NCBI RefSeq assembly: GCF_001280435.1
Contig: NZ_LBIP01000018.1
Location: forward strand, 372,001-436,000
Length of the DNA stretch: 64,000 bases
Direction of reading: 5' to 3'
Origin: Mangrovimonas xylaniphaga
GTDB lineage: Bacteria > Bacteroidota > Bacteroidia > Flavobacteriales > Flavobacteriaceae
Part shown: piece by piece, positions 1 to 7,307 of the stretch
Layout of the letters: every line of letters begins with the position of its first letter
How positions within the stretch are numbered: the first letter of the stretch is position 1
Made by a program: the position numbers and the translations under genes
The notes under the pieces: model-generated
What the model was told of the DNA's origin: nothing
Databases searched by the model: none
The model's input: the letters and a program-made list of their open reading frames with translations, nothing else

Positions 1-266
1 CCTTCGTACCCGGAGCGAGTTATGCGGCAAATGCCTTTCCTAGACGAAGAGGTTTGAAGCATATCCATCCTATTGTGATGGCACCTGGAGAGGAAGCCTA
101 TAAATTGGATGCCTTTGTGTTTAGTGATGATCCATTAATGACCAACCGTTGCAAAAAGAAATTGAATAAACAAGAGTTTCAGGGCATGCTTAATTTGGAA
201 CAGGAAGGCGGCTTATTTGTAGCTCATAGAGACTTGGTGTTGAATTCTCAGCAAGCCGACTTATAA
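1..266 (+). CDS. C-terminal fragment of an unrecognised protein
   Basis: An open frame enters from the left edge (codons begin at base 3) and ends at TAA 264-266, giving about 87 residues of a longer protein. The visible part starts with FVPGASYAANAFPRRRG and contains the basic run RRRG followed by KHIHPIV, with a soluble, mixed-charge tail and no membrane segment. I do not recognise the family. An internal TTG at 54 could start a shorter product, but the frame is open upstream with protein-like composition, so a cut gene is more likely. It is followed by a hairpin terminator shared with the converging gene. Confidence 0.6.
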   Translation, partial: FVPGASYAANAFPRRRGLKHIHPIVMAPGEEAYKLDAFVFSDDPLMTNRCKKKLNKQEFQGMLNLEQEGGLFVAHRDLVLNSQQADL

Positions 267-311
267 TTCCCCAAAATTGGCTCAACCAATTATTATTAGT
301 TGTGTAAAGAA

Positions 312-344
312 AAAGCCTGATAGTTTTAATAGCTATCAGGCTTT
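312..344. terminator. Bidirectional intrinsic terminator
   Basis: A perfect 12-bp inverted repeat, AAAGCCTGATAG (312-323) and CTATCAGGCTTT (333-344), with a 9-nt loop. It lies between two converging genes. Read on the minus strand it is followed by a T-rich run, which suits the end of the FKBP gene. Confidence 0.85.
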
Positions 345-365
345 ATAGTTCTTTCCTAAAGTGAT

Positions 366-794
366 TTATTTAATATCAACCACTTCCAAATCAAAGATAA
401 GGTCTTTACCAGCAAGAGGATGGTTGGCATCCACTACAATACTATCTTCTTTTACCTCAATAACCAATAATTGGTGTTCTCTACCATCTGGAGCCGTGGA
501 AATTAATGACATTCCCACTTCGGGTGTCAATTCTTCAGGTAATTGGCTTTTTTGAACTTCCTGTATCAATTCTGGGTGCGCATCACCATAGGCTTCATCC
601 TTTGTAAGGCTGATGGTTTTCTTTTCGTTTAGTTTCATATCAATTAATCCCTTCTCAAATCCTGGGATCATCATTCCTTGTCCTAAAGTAAACTCTAAAG
701 GTTCACGTCCTTCCGAGGTGTCAAAGATTTGTCCATCGGTTAGTTTTCCAGTGTAGTGCACCTTTACAGTGTTGTTGTCTTTTACTTGACTCAT
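366..794 (-). CDS. FKBP-type peptidyl-prolyl isomerase, SlyD-like
   Basis: A cytoplasmic 142-residue prolyl cis-trans isomerase of the FKBP/SlyD class, expected to act as a folding helper. The FKBP signature is clear: VKVHYTGKL near residue 10, then FDTSEGREPLEF, then MIPGFEKGL, with the insert-in-flap region and a C-terminal LIFDLEVVDI strand typical of SlyD. The His/Cys-rich metal-binding tail of E. coli SlyD is absent, so a metallochaperone role is not supported. There is no signal peptide. It starts at ATG 794 and ends before a shared terminator. The upstream 240 bp separates it from a divergent dehydrogenase gene. Confidence 0.9.
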   Translation of the reverse strand: MSQVKDNNTVKVHYTGKLTDGQIFDTSEGREPLEFTLGQGMMIPGFEKGLIDMKLNEKKTISLTKDEAYGDAHPELIQEVQKSQLPEELTPEVGMSLISTAPDGREHQLLVIEVKEDSIVVDANHPLAGKDLIFDLEVVDIK

Positions 795-1033
795 AAACGT
801 AGTTTTTTATTAGTCTACAAAGCATGGTATAACTTTTACACCTTGAACTTTTGTAGGTTAAGCTTTCGAGTCCATAAACTACGCCAAATGACAAAATCTG
901 AAATATTGTCATGTTTCTTTTTTTTATTATCGCATAGGAAGAATCAAGAGGTGAAAGCACTCCGCCGACTCATAATATTTGTGTAACTTTAAAGTGTTGA
1001 TATTAAATTAATTAAAAGAAAATCAAACAAGTC

Positions 1034-2083
1034 ATGGACACAACAAGTATTAAGGCATTTGGTACAGAAGCCGCGGATGCAGCCCTAGGGGAAATGGATA
1101 TTAAGAGACGAAAAGTAACAGATAAGGATGTGGAAATCGATATTTTGTATTGTGGAGTATGCCATTCCGATTTGCACTTTGCGCGCAACGATTGGGGATT
1201 TAGTGTGTATCCTGTAGTCCCTGGACATGAAATTGTAGGGAAGGTAAAGGCTGTAGGTGAAGGTGTGAGTAAATATAAGGCTGGAGATATTGTGGCTGTA
1301 GGGTGTTTGGTAGATTCGTGCCGTACCTGTAACAATTGTGAAAATGACTTGGAGCAGTATTGTCCTGAATGGGTTGGAACCTATGGAGGCCATGACAAAC
1401 ATTTGGATTTGCCTACCTATGGAGGCTATTCCGAAAGTATTGTGGTAGATGAACATTTTGTATTGAGTGTACCTGAAAATCTTGATTTGGCAGGAGTAGC
1501 TCCCATACTGTGTGCAGGTATTACCACATGGTCACCCTTGCGCCATTGGAATGTTGGGAAAGATAGTAAGGTGGCCGTTGTGGGTCTCGGTGGGTTAGGA
1601 CATATGGCCATTAAATTGGCGGATGCGCTTGGCGCTCATGTTACCTTGTTTTCTCGCTCCAAAAACAAAATACAAGACGCTATGGATTTAGGAGCCGATG
1701 CTGTAGTCATCTCTACGAATGAAGATGAGATGGCAGCCGTACAGGGACAGTTTGATGTGATTATAGATACAGTGCCTTATGTACATGATGTCAACCCTTA
1801 TATTGGCACTTTAAATACCAATGGTACTCTGGTGTTGGTGGGCTATTTAGGGCCATTGGACCCTATGTTAAATTCGGTGCCCATGATCATGGGGCGTAAA
1901 AAGGTAGCTGGCTCCTTGATTGGAGGTATTGCCGAAACTCAAGAGCTTTTGGATTTTTGCGGGGAACATAACATCACCTCAGATATTGAAGTGATTGACA
2001 TACAGGATATCAATAAGGCTTATGAACGCATGCTCAAAAGTGATGTACATTACCGTTTTGTGATTGATATGGCATCGTTATAA
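1034..2083 (+). CDS. Zinc-dependent NAD(P) alcohol dehydrogenase, YahK/cinnamyl-ADH type
   Basis: A 349-residue medium-chain dehydrogenase/reductase that probably interconverts aldehydes and alcohols with NADP(H). Catalytic zinc ligands are visible as C40 (YCGVCHSD) and H64-E65 (PGHEIVG). The structural zinc site is the four cysteines C97, C100, C103 and C111. The Rossmann dinucleotide motif is GLGGLGHMAIK. Length and motifs fit the YahK/Adh3-like aldehyde reductase branch; the true substrate cannot be read from sequence. It stands alone, with TTAATTAA 18 bp before the ATG and a converging gene 15 bp after its stop. Confidence 0.9.
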   Translation: MDTTSIKAFGTEAADAALGEMDIKRRKVTDKDVEIDILYCGVCHSDLHFARNDWGFSVYPVVPGHEIVGKVKAVGEGVSKYKAGDIVAVGCLVDSCRTCNNCENDLEQYCPEWVGTYGGHDKHLDLPTYGGYSESIVVDEHFVLSVPENLDLAGVAPILCAGITTWSPLRHWNVGKDSKVAVVGLGGLGHMAIKLADALGAHVTLFSRSKNKIQDAMDLGADAVVISTNEDEMAAVQGQFDVIIDTVPYVHDVNPYIGTLNTNGTLVLVGYLGPLDPMLNSVPMIMGRKKVAGSLIGGIAETQELLDFCGEHNITSDIEVIDIQDINKAYERMLKSDVHYRFVIDMASL

Positions 2084-2098
2084 CCTTAAAGTATTTTT

Positions 2099-2482
2099 TT
2101 ACAATACCACCTCTTCAAACAATTTTTGCGCGGTGGCTTCCAAATTCGTACTAAAACCAGGGTGCGGTCTAGAAGTTTGAATAACCGAACTGCGTACCGC
2201 GGTCAGCCATCTAAATCTAGAGGCTGTATCCATTTGAGCAATCAAGCCACAGGCTTTGTCGCCAGCTGCAATGCGTTTAAATGATTCCAAATGCGATTCT
2301 AAAGCCTCTATATCCGCTTCTGGACTAAAGGCTGCAATACGAGCTTGGTCTACATGATAGTGCAGGTGAATACTGTTGTGTTGTTTGGCATACAAGACAA
2401 TGCCTACATTTATAAATTCTTCACGTTCCACTTTAGGGACGTAACGAATTACGGCGTACTCATATAAGATCTTTTCTGGCAT
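2099..2482 (-). CDS. DUF3037 family protein
   Basis: A 127-residue soluble protein of the DUF3037 family, recognised by YEYAVIRYVPKVEREEFINVG near the N-terminus (YAVIRYVP and EEFINVG are hallmarks) and the conserved RFRWL element in the middle. No function is established for the family. Its ATG lies inside the end of the upstream HipA-like kinase gene (23-bp overlap), so the two are translationally linked. DUF3037 genes are, from my knowledge of the families, commonly found beside HipA-like kinase genes, which supports a joint role. Confidence 0.85.
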   Translation of the reverse strand: MPEKILYEYAVIRYVPKVEREEFINVGIVLYAKQHNSIHLHYHVDQARIAAFSPEADIEALESHLESFKRIAAGDKACGLIAQMDTASRFRWLTAVRSSVIQTSRPHPGFSTNLEATAQKLFEEVVL

Positions 2483-3248
2483 GTATGGCTTGGTTTGTAA
2501 AGATTTCAGAATTAGCCAATCTTGTGGTTAGAAACTCAAGATAGCCATTTTTTAAGTCCTGTTCAGTATAGGGATAGCCTTCCCAATGCAACCAAGTGTC
2601 TGGGAGGTTGTTCACGATGTCACTGATGACTTCTTCAGTCAACAAGGCTTTAAACTCTTGATGCACCTGTTCCAGTTCACTGGCCTGAGGCAATAGTACA
2701 TGATCTTTGATAAGGTTGAAAGGTGTTTTGGCTGCGGAAGGAATGTCTTTCCAAGAATGGTGGAAATAGAAAGACGCCCCATGGTCTATCAACCATAAGT
2801 TTTTGTTCCAAATAAGCATGTTGGTGTTGCGCGTAGTGCGATCTATATTGGTGATAAAAGCATCCAACCACACAATTTTGGAGGCCAAAAGCGGATCTGG
2901 CGTCAACACCACAGGATCATAGTTTACAGCACCCGAGAGGTAGTGCAATCCGATATTTAATCCCTGGCTCCATTTAAGGAGGTCTTGTATTTCCTCATCC
3001 CCTTCGGTGCGACCAAAAGCTTCATCCAATTCGGCAAAGACAACTTCTGGTACCAACAGCCCCAATTTTCGGGCAATTTCACAGCCCAAATATTCGGCAA
3101 TGAGTCCTTTTACACCATGGCCGGCCCCTCTAAACTTCACCACATAATTAAAACCATCATCTGCTTCGGCGATGGCTGGGAGGGAACCGCCTTCTCTTAA
3201 AGGCGTAATGTAACGCATGACATTGACATGCCGAATAGCTATTGACAT
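2460..3248 (-). CDS. HipA-like kinase-domain protein (HipA_2 type)
   Basis: A 262-residue protein resembling the stand-alone HipA-like kinase fold. Seen are a likely nucleotide-binding Lys in YVVKFRGAGHG, a helix with GLIAEYLGCEIARKLGL, a catalytic-loop-like NIDRTTRNTNML and a metal-loop-like LIDHGASF. No HipB-type helix-turn-helix partner lies next to it; the partner is DUF3037. I chose ATG 3248 (MSIAIRHVN) rather than a longer frame from 3401, because the longer form would run to within 5 bp of the divergent peptidase gene and cover its promoter, and its extra N-terminus does not fit the family. Whether it phosphorylates a protein is unknown. Confidence 0.8.
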   Translation of the reverse strand: MSIAIRHVNVMRYITPLREGGSLPAIAEADDGFNYVVKFRGAGHGVKGLIAEYLGCEIARKLGLLVPEVVFAELDEAFGRTEGDEEIQDLLKWSQGLNIGLHYLSGAVNYDPVVLTPDPLLASKIVWLDAFITNIDRTTRNTNMLIWNKNLWLIDHGASFYFHHSWKDIPSAAKTPFNLIKDHVLLPQASELEQVHQEFKALLTEEVISDIVNNLPDTWLHWEGYPYTEQDLKNGYLEFLTTRLANSEIFTNQAIHARKDLI

Positions 3249-3376
3249 AAGGTAATATTTGAGGCCAAAGATAACGGTTTTGGGAGGAAGTTGACATTGG
3301 ACAGGTCTAGATATTTCCAAATACAGGCGTTGTATGGCATTCAAATGTCTATCATGAAATTTAGGTTTAAAATACT

Positions 3377-3384
3377 TACTTTTG
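3377..3384 (+). promoter_or_regulatory. Putative -7 promoter box TACTTTTG
   Basis: TACTTTTG matches the Bacteroidota -7 consensus TAnnTTTG and lies 22 bp before the ATG of the M13 peptidase gene. No good TTTG -33 element was seen at the usual distance, so this is tentative. Confidence 0.4.
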
Positions 3385-3406
3385 ATACCATCACAAACCA
3401 TTCATT

Positions 3407-5437
3407 ATGAAACCAGTTCTTTATATCTCTTTTGTAGCCGCTTTATTGGTGGGCTGTAAAGAGGATTCCAAGCAGCCTGTGAGCGATAACGCTTCGCAGG
3501 AATCTGCTCTTATTTTTGAAGGGATTGACCCTTCCATCAAGCCGGGAGATAATTTCTTTGGCCACGTCAACAAAACTTGGTATGACCAAGCCGTAATTGC
3601 CGATGACCAAGTAGGGGTGGGCTCCTATAGATTTTTAAATATTCCACAGAAAAAATTGTTGCAGACCATTTTGGAGGATGTCTCTGTTGGAGACTATCCT
3701 AAAGGTAGCATTGAACAGAAATTAGGCGATTTCTATGCCTCAGGGATGGATGCCCTAAGCATCGATCAGCGTGGCTTTGAACCAGTAAAGCCAATTTTGG
3801 AACAAATCGATGCTTTAGATAGCCCTGCAATACTAATGGCTTTTGTAGCCGATCAAATGAAAGTTGGGAATTATTCTTTAATCAACGCTTCTATTTATCC
3901 AGATCAGGAGAATAGCGCCTTGAACATTGCCCATTTTGGACAAATGGGATTGGGTTTGCCAGACCGGGATTATTATTTCCAAACTGATCCTTCTTCGGAA
4001 GCCATTCAAAAGGCTTATCAAAGCTATTTAGGAACTTTGTTTGAGTTGATAGGCGATTCCAACGCAGAAGCCAATGCCCAAAAGGTGTATGCCATAGAAA
4101 AGCAATTGGCCGCTTCCCATAAAACCCGAGTGGAATTACGGGATACCCAGGCAAATTACCATAAATTGGCTGTTTCTGAGCTTGACAAAACACAAGGAAA
4201 CATGGGTTGGAAGTCCATGTTGGAGCATTTGGGAATGGCGGTAGACTCTGTAGATGTGATGCAGCCGGCCTATTTCGAAACGCTTAACACAATGCTGGGC
4301 ACCCTGCCTTTGGATGATTGGAAAACTTATTTAAAGGCCAATACCTTGACGGCTTTTGCTTCTATATTGAGTACTCCTTTTCAAGATGCGGAGTTTGCCT
4401 ATTCCAAGGTGGTTTCAGGACAAAGTGTCCAAAAAACTAGGGCTGAGCGTATGGTACAACAGGTAGACCGCCAATTGGGGTTTGCTTTGGGGCAATTGTA
4501 TGTGAAGCGTTATTTTGATGAAAATGCCAAAAAGCGAGCTTTGGAATTGGTAAACAATCTTCAAAAGACTTTGGAAAAGCGCATTACCCAATTGGATTGG
4601 ATGAGTGATAGCACCAAAGTAAAAGCCAAAGAAAAACTGTACAGCATAACCAAAAAAATTGGCTATCCGGATGTATGGAGAACCTATGAGGTTGACATTG
4701 ACAAAACGCATTATTTTGAAAATGTATTGGCCTTAAATCAAAGCAACTATGCCTATCATTTAAACCAATTGAATAAGGCGCCTAATAGAGATGAATGGTA
4801 CACCACACCATCTACCGTGACGGCCTATTACAATCCATCTTTGAATGAAATTGTGTTTCCTGCAGGGATTTTACAGCCTCCTTATTTTGACCCAAATGTC
4901 GATGATGCCGTGAATTATGGAGGTATAGGGATGGTCATTGGCCATGAATTTACCCATGCCTTTGACGATCAAGGGGCGCAATATGACAAGGAAGGAAATG
5001 TTAAAAGCTGGTGGACTGAAGAGGATTATGCCAAGTTTAAGGCCAAAACCCAACAGATTATTGAGCAGTATGATGCTTTTACCGTGTTGGATAGTGTCCA
5101 CCTAAAAGGGGCTTTGACGGTTGGTGAAAACACAGCGGATAATGGAGGAGTGGCCATTGCCTATGATGCTTTTAAAATGACGGCCCAAGGACAGGATAGT
5201 GCCAAGATTAATGGCTATAGTCCAGATCAGCGTTTCTTTATGTCGGTGGCGCGTATTTGGCGAGTAAAGACTCGTGATGAGTACTTACGTAATTATGTAG
5301 CAACCGATCCACATTCGCCACCAATATGGCGTGTGAATGGCCCTTTAATGAACATGACGCCATTTTATGAGGCTTTTGATGTGGAAGAAGGGGACCAAAA
5401 TTTTAAAGCTGAAACAGACAGAATCAAAGTCTGGTAA
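3407..5437 (+). CDS. M13 (neprilysin/PepO) family zinc metallopeptidase, lipoprotein
   Basis: A 676-residue endopeptidase of family M13. The N-terminus is a lipoprotein signal (lipobox LVGC), so it is exported and lipid-anchored. The zinc motif is H513-E-F-T-H517 in GHEFTHAFDDQGAQYD, and the third ligand lies in GENTADNGG. The substrate-binding element VTAYYNP and the FPAGILQPPYFD segment are typical. Length matches the family, with the helical N-terminal cap domain before the catalytic half. The C-terminus ends in VW without the CxxW of the animal enzymes, which is usual in bacteria. It is transcribed alone and followed by a terminator. Probable role: degradation of peptides in the periplasm or at the cell surface. 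Confidence 0.93.
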   Translation: MKPVLYISFVAALLVGCKEDSKQPVSDNASQESALIFEGIDPSIKPGDNFFGHVNKTWYDQAVIADDQVGVGSYRFLNIPQKKLLQTILEDVSVGDYPKGSIEQKLGDFYASGMDALSIDQRGFEPVKPILEQIDALDSPAILMAFVADQMKVGNYSLINASIYPDQENSALNIAHFGQMGLGLPDRDYYFQTDPSSEAIQKAYQSYLGTLFELIGDSNAEANAQKVYAIEKQLAASHKTRVELRDTQANYHKLAVSELDKTQGNMGWKSMLEHLGMAVDSVDVMQPAYFETLNTMLGTLPLDDWKTYLKANTLTAFASILSTPFQDAEFAYSKVVSGQSVQKTRAERMVQQVDRQLGFALGQLYVKRYFDENAKKRALELVNNLQKTLEKRITQLDWMSDSTKVKAKEKLYSITKKIGYPDVWRTYEVDIDKTHYFENVLALNQSNYAYHLNQLNKAPNRDEWYTTPSTVTAYYNPSLNEIVFPAGILQPPYFDPNVDDAVNYGGIGMVIGHEFTHAFDDQGAQYDKEGNVKSWWTEEDYAKFKAKTQQIIEQYDAFTVLDSVHLKGALTVGENTADNGGVAIAYDAFKMTAQGQDSAKINGYSPDQRFFMSVARIWRVKTRDEYLRNYVATDPHSPPIWRVNGPLMNMTPFYEAFDVEEGDQNFKAETDRIKVW

Positions 5438-5466
5438 GTTTTAATTGTAAAATCAAATAAAGACAT

Positions 5467-5520
5467 CTCCATTGGAATTGGCTCAAAATGACCAAAGATT
5501 TCCATTGGAGGTTTTTTTTT
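5467..5520 (+). terminator. Intrinsic terminator after the M13 peptidase gene
   Basis: Arms 5467-5476 and 5501-5510 pair at 9 of 10 positions and are followed by G and a run of nine or more T. It ends the plus-strand transcript just before a converging gene. Confidence 0.75.
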
Positions 5521-5536
5521 TAATCCATTAGAAATT

Positions 5537-6142
5537 CTAACATTTTGTGATTACAATCTTTAGATTCCCATCTTTATTGGTGATACCAAATGGGATGACT
5601 TCCTTGGTGCAACGGGGTTCAATGGTAAATTGTATAAATCCCATGATATAAAAATCCTCAGAGCTATTTAAATGGAAGGGCTGCTTGTAGAACGTGTTTT
5701 GTCGTATCCAGTTAGCACCATATCCATTGCAGTGAGGCTCTATATCTTCTTTTAAAATAGATGTTTCAGAGAGTGCGTCAAACAATTGAATTTTATCATC
5801 GGTTTCAACGTCAAAAGTAAAACGTCCCTTGTAGGTATGAGAGGAATTTGTAGAAGCATAATACGATTGTTCTTTTAAGCCCATGTATACAATAATGTTG
5901 TAGTCGTTATTTCCCAAATCTTCCAAATAGAAGGAGGTTTCATAGAGTGAATCTATTTGTGTTTGTCCCTCAGTTCTGGGAAACATCATTGGCCCCATGG
6001 GGTGTTCTGTTGTAGCCATTGCCAATTGGGAAGTTTCTGCTGTCGATTTTTGGTATTTGTCGGTTTGACAATTGAAAAGGAGGGGGAGTGTTATCCCAAG
6101 AATAACGACATACGGCCTCACATAGTTACTAATTGTTTTCAT
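5537..6142 (-). CDS. Unknown lipoprotein, 201 residues
   Basis: I do not recognise the family. The N-terminus has a positive and hydrophobic signal followed by LLFNC, a lipobox, so the mature protein starts at a lipidated Cys. The rest is a mixed beta-rich sequence with two further cysteines in the C-terminal half and one as the final residue, possibly making a disulphide in the periplasm. It is divergent from a winged-helix gene and shares with it a 160-bp intergenic region containing a perfect hairpin and three spaced TGTCAA repeats, so the two genes are plausibly co-regulated. Confidence 0.7.
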   Translation of the reverse strand: MKTISNYVRPYVVILGITLPLLFNCQTDKYQKSTAETSQLAMATTEHPMGPMMFPRTEGQTQIDSLYETSFYLEDLGNNDYNIIVYMGLKEQSYYASTNSSHTYKGRFTFDVETDDKIQLFDALSETSILKEDIEPHCNGYGANWIRQNTFYKQPFHLNSSEDFYIMGFIQFTIEPRCTKEVIPFGITNKDGNLKIVITKC

Positions 6143-6160
6143 AAGAATTTGGTTTAAATG

Positions 6161-6182
6161 GAACCTTCAACACGGAAGGTTC
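6161..6182. promoter_or_regulatory. Perfect inverted repeat in the leader of the unknown lipoprotein gene
   Basis: GAACCTTC (6161-6168) and GAAGGTTC (6175-6182) with a 6-nt loop, 18 bp before the minus-strand start at 6142. It could be an operator or an mRNA hairpin in the leader. There is no T run on the minus strand directly after it, so it is not a normal terminator. Confidence 0.5.
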
Positions 6183-6216
6183 GGGGTTATTTGAATGTTA
6201 TGCTAAAGCTATGGAG

Positions 6217-6259
6217 GACAGTTCTTAAAAATGTCAAAAAAGTGTCAAAGAACTGTCAA
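6217..6259. promoter_or_regulatory. Three TGTCAA direct repeats at 11-bp spacing (Pho-box-like operator)
   Basis: TGTCAA occurs at 6232, 6243 and 6254, exactly one helical turn apart. OmpR/PhoB-type winged-helix proteins bind such direct repeats, and the enterobacterial Pho box is built of TGTCA units with the same 11-bp period. The same segment carries a 10-bp inverted repeat (GACAGTTCTT 6217-6226, AAGAACTGTC 6248-6257). The site lies between divergent starts at 6142 and 6303, so it may control both genes. Confidence 0.6.
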
Positions 6260-6302
6260 TGCTTGTAAAAAGTCCTAAAAATGTTGGTTATTTACGGTAC
6301 TT

Positions 6303-7154
6303 ATGATACCCATGATGACAAAACTCTATTATAAAGTGACATTGTTGCTACTAAGTTTACTAATTGTAGCCTGTTCCGAATCTGTCAAAGAGCATTCTCC
6401 TGAACGCATAAAAGTAGGCTTACGTGAGGCAGGGCACCAATTGTTGTTGCAATCTGGCGATTCCAGTTCCCGAGTGCTTCCTGTGGTAGCTTTGGACCCT
6501 TCCACCTATGAATTATCCTTTGAACAGTCCTTACAAATTATACCCGATAGTTTGGTGGCCATTGTAGAGCGCAGTTTGGAACGGGCAGAACTTTCGGATC
6601 GTTATTTGGTAGAAGTACTGCAGTGTGAAGATGCAGAAGTGGCCTATAGCTATGAGATGTGGCTGGAAGGGGAGCAGGGAATCGTACCGTGCCAAGGCCG
6701 CTTGCTGCCACAATCTTGTTATAGAATCCATGTGAAGTTTATAGAAGGGCAAAGATCGAACTCTAATTTGGTTTGGTTATGGCTACTCCCTGTAGGTGTT
6801 TTGGGCTGGTGGTTTTTTGGGCGAAAACACTTAGAGGTTTCAGAGCTTGCGGCCACCAAGGAAGTACCTTTGGGGCGTTTTATGTTCTATCCAGAACAGC
6901 ACAAATTGGTAACGCCTGCCACCGAAATAGCCCTTTCCAAAAAGGAATGCGAACTGTTAGAGCTGTTTGTGGAGCGCCCAAACCAAGTGATTAGCCGTGA
7001 TGAACTGAGCAAACGGGTTTGGGAAGACCATGGCGTGGTCGTGGGGCGCAGTTTGGACACCTATATTTCCAAGCTTCGTAAAAAACTACAGGATGATGAA
7101 CGGATCCAACTGGTCAATATTCATGGGGTTGGGTATAAGTTGGAGGTAAACTAG
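6303..7154 (+). CDS. Membrane-spanning winged-helix regulator with lipoprotein-like N-terminus
   Basis: A 283-residue one-component regulator. Residues 1-24 form a signal ending in LIVAC (candidate lipidated C24). Residues about 25-153 are a periplasmic sensor-like region with three Cys. Residues 155-173 are one strongly hydrophobic transmembrane helix. Residues 185-283 are an OmpR/PhoB-type winged-helix DNA-binding domain (LSKKECELLELF, ISRDELSKRVW, VVVGRSLDTYISKLRKKL, LVNIHGVGYKL). There is no receiver domain or kinase partner, so it probably senses something directly, in the manner of CadC/ToxR, although those proteins have the DNA-binding domain at the N-terminus. TGTCAA repeats 44 bp upstream are a likely own operator. 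Confidence 0.8.
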   Translation: MIPMMTKLYYKVTLLLLSLLIVACSESVKEHSPERIKVGLREAGHQLLLQSGDSSSRVLPVVALDPSTYELSFEQSLQIIPDSLVAIVERSLERAELSDRYLVEVLQCEDAEVAYSYEMWLEGEQGIVPCQGRLLPQSCYRIHVKFIEGQRSNSNLVWLWLLPVGVLGWWFFGRKHLEVSELAATKEVPLGRFMFYPEQHKLVTPATEIALSKKECELLELFVERPNQVISRDELSKRVWEDHGVVVGRSLDTYISKLRKKLQDDERIQLVNIHGVGYKLEVN

Positions 7155-7307
7155 CACCTGAGGATGCACTTATAATTGCTTTCTATTCTTATTTTTAGCT
7201 TCCTTTTATGGCTGAAAATGCTTATATTTAATATAGTATTTCTTCCATGTTGATATAATAGCCAACCCACTTCCCGTACAATACCTATTTAATTAATTGT
7301 GTTTATC

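Noticed and set aside
721-986. Overlapping short frames on both strands around the FKBP start
   Set aside because: Low-complexity or antisense frames without leader signals.
2099-3248. Classical HipBA toxin-antitoxin module
   Set aside because: No HipB-like helix-turn-helix protein lies beside it, and the kinase is of the stand-alone type.
3249-3401. N-terminal extension of the HipA-like gene to 3401
   Set aside because: It would cover the promoter region of the divergent M13 peptidase gene and does not resemble the family.
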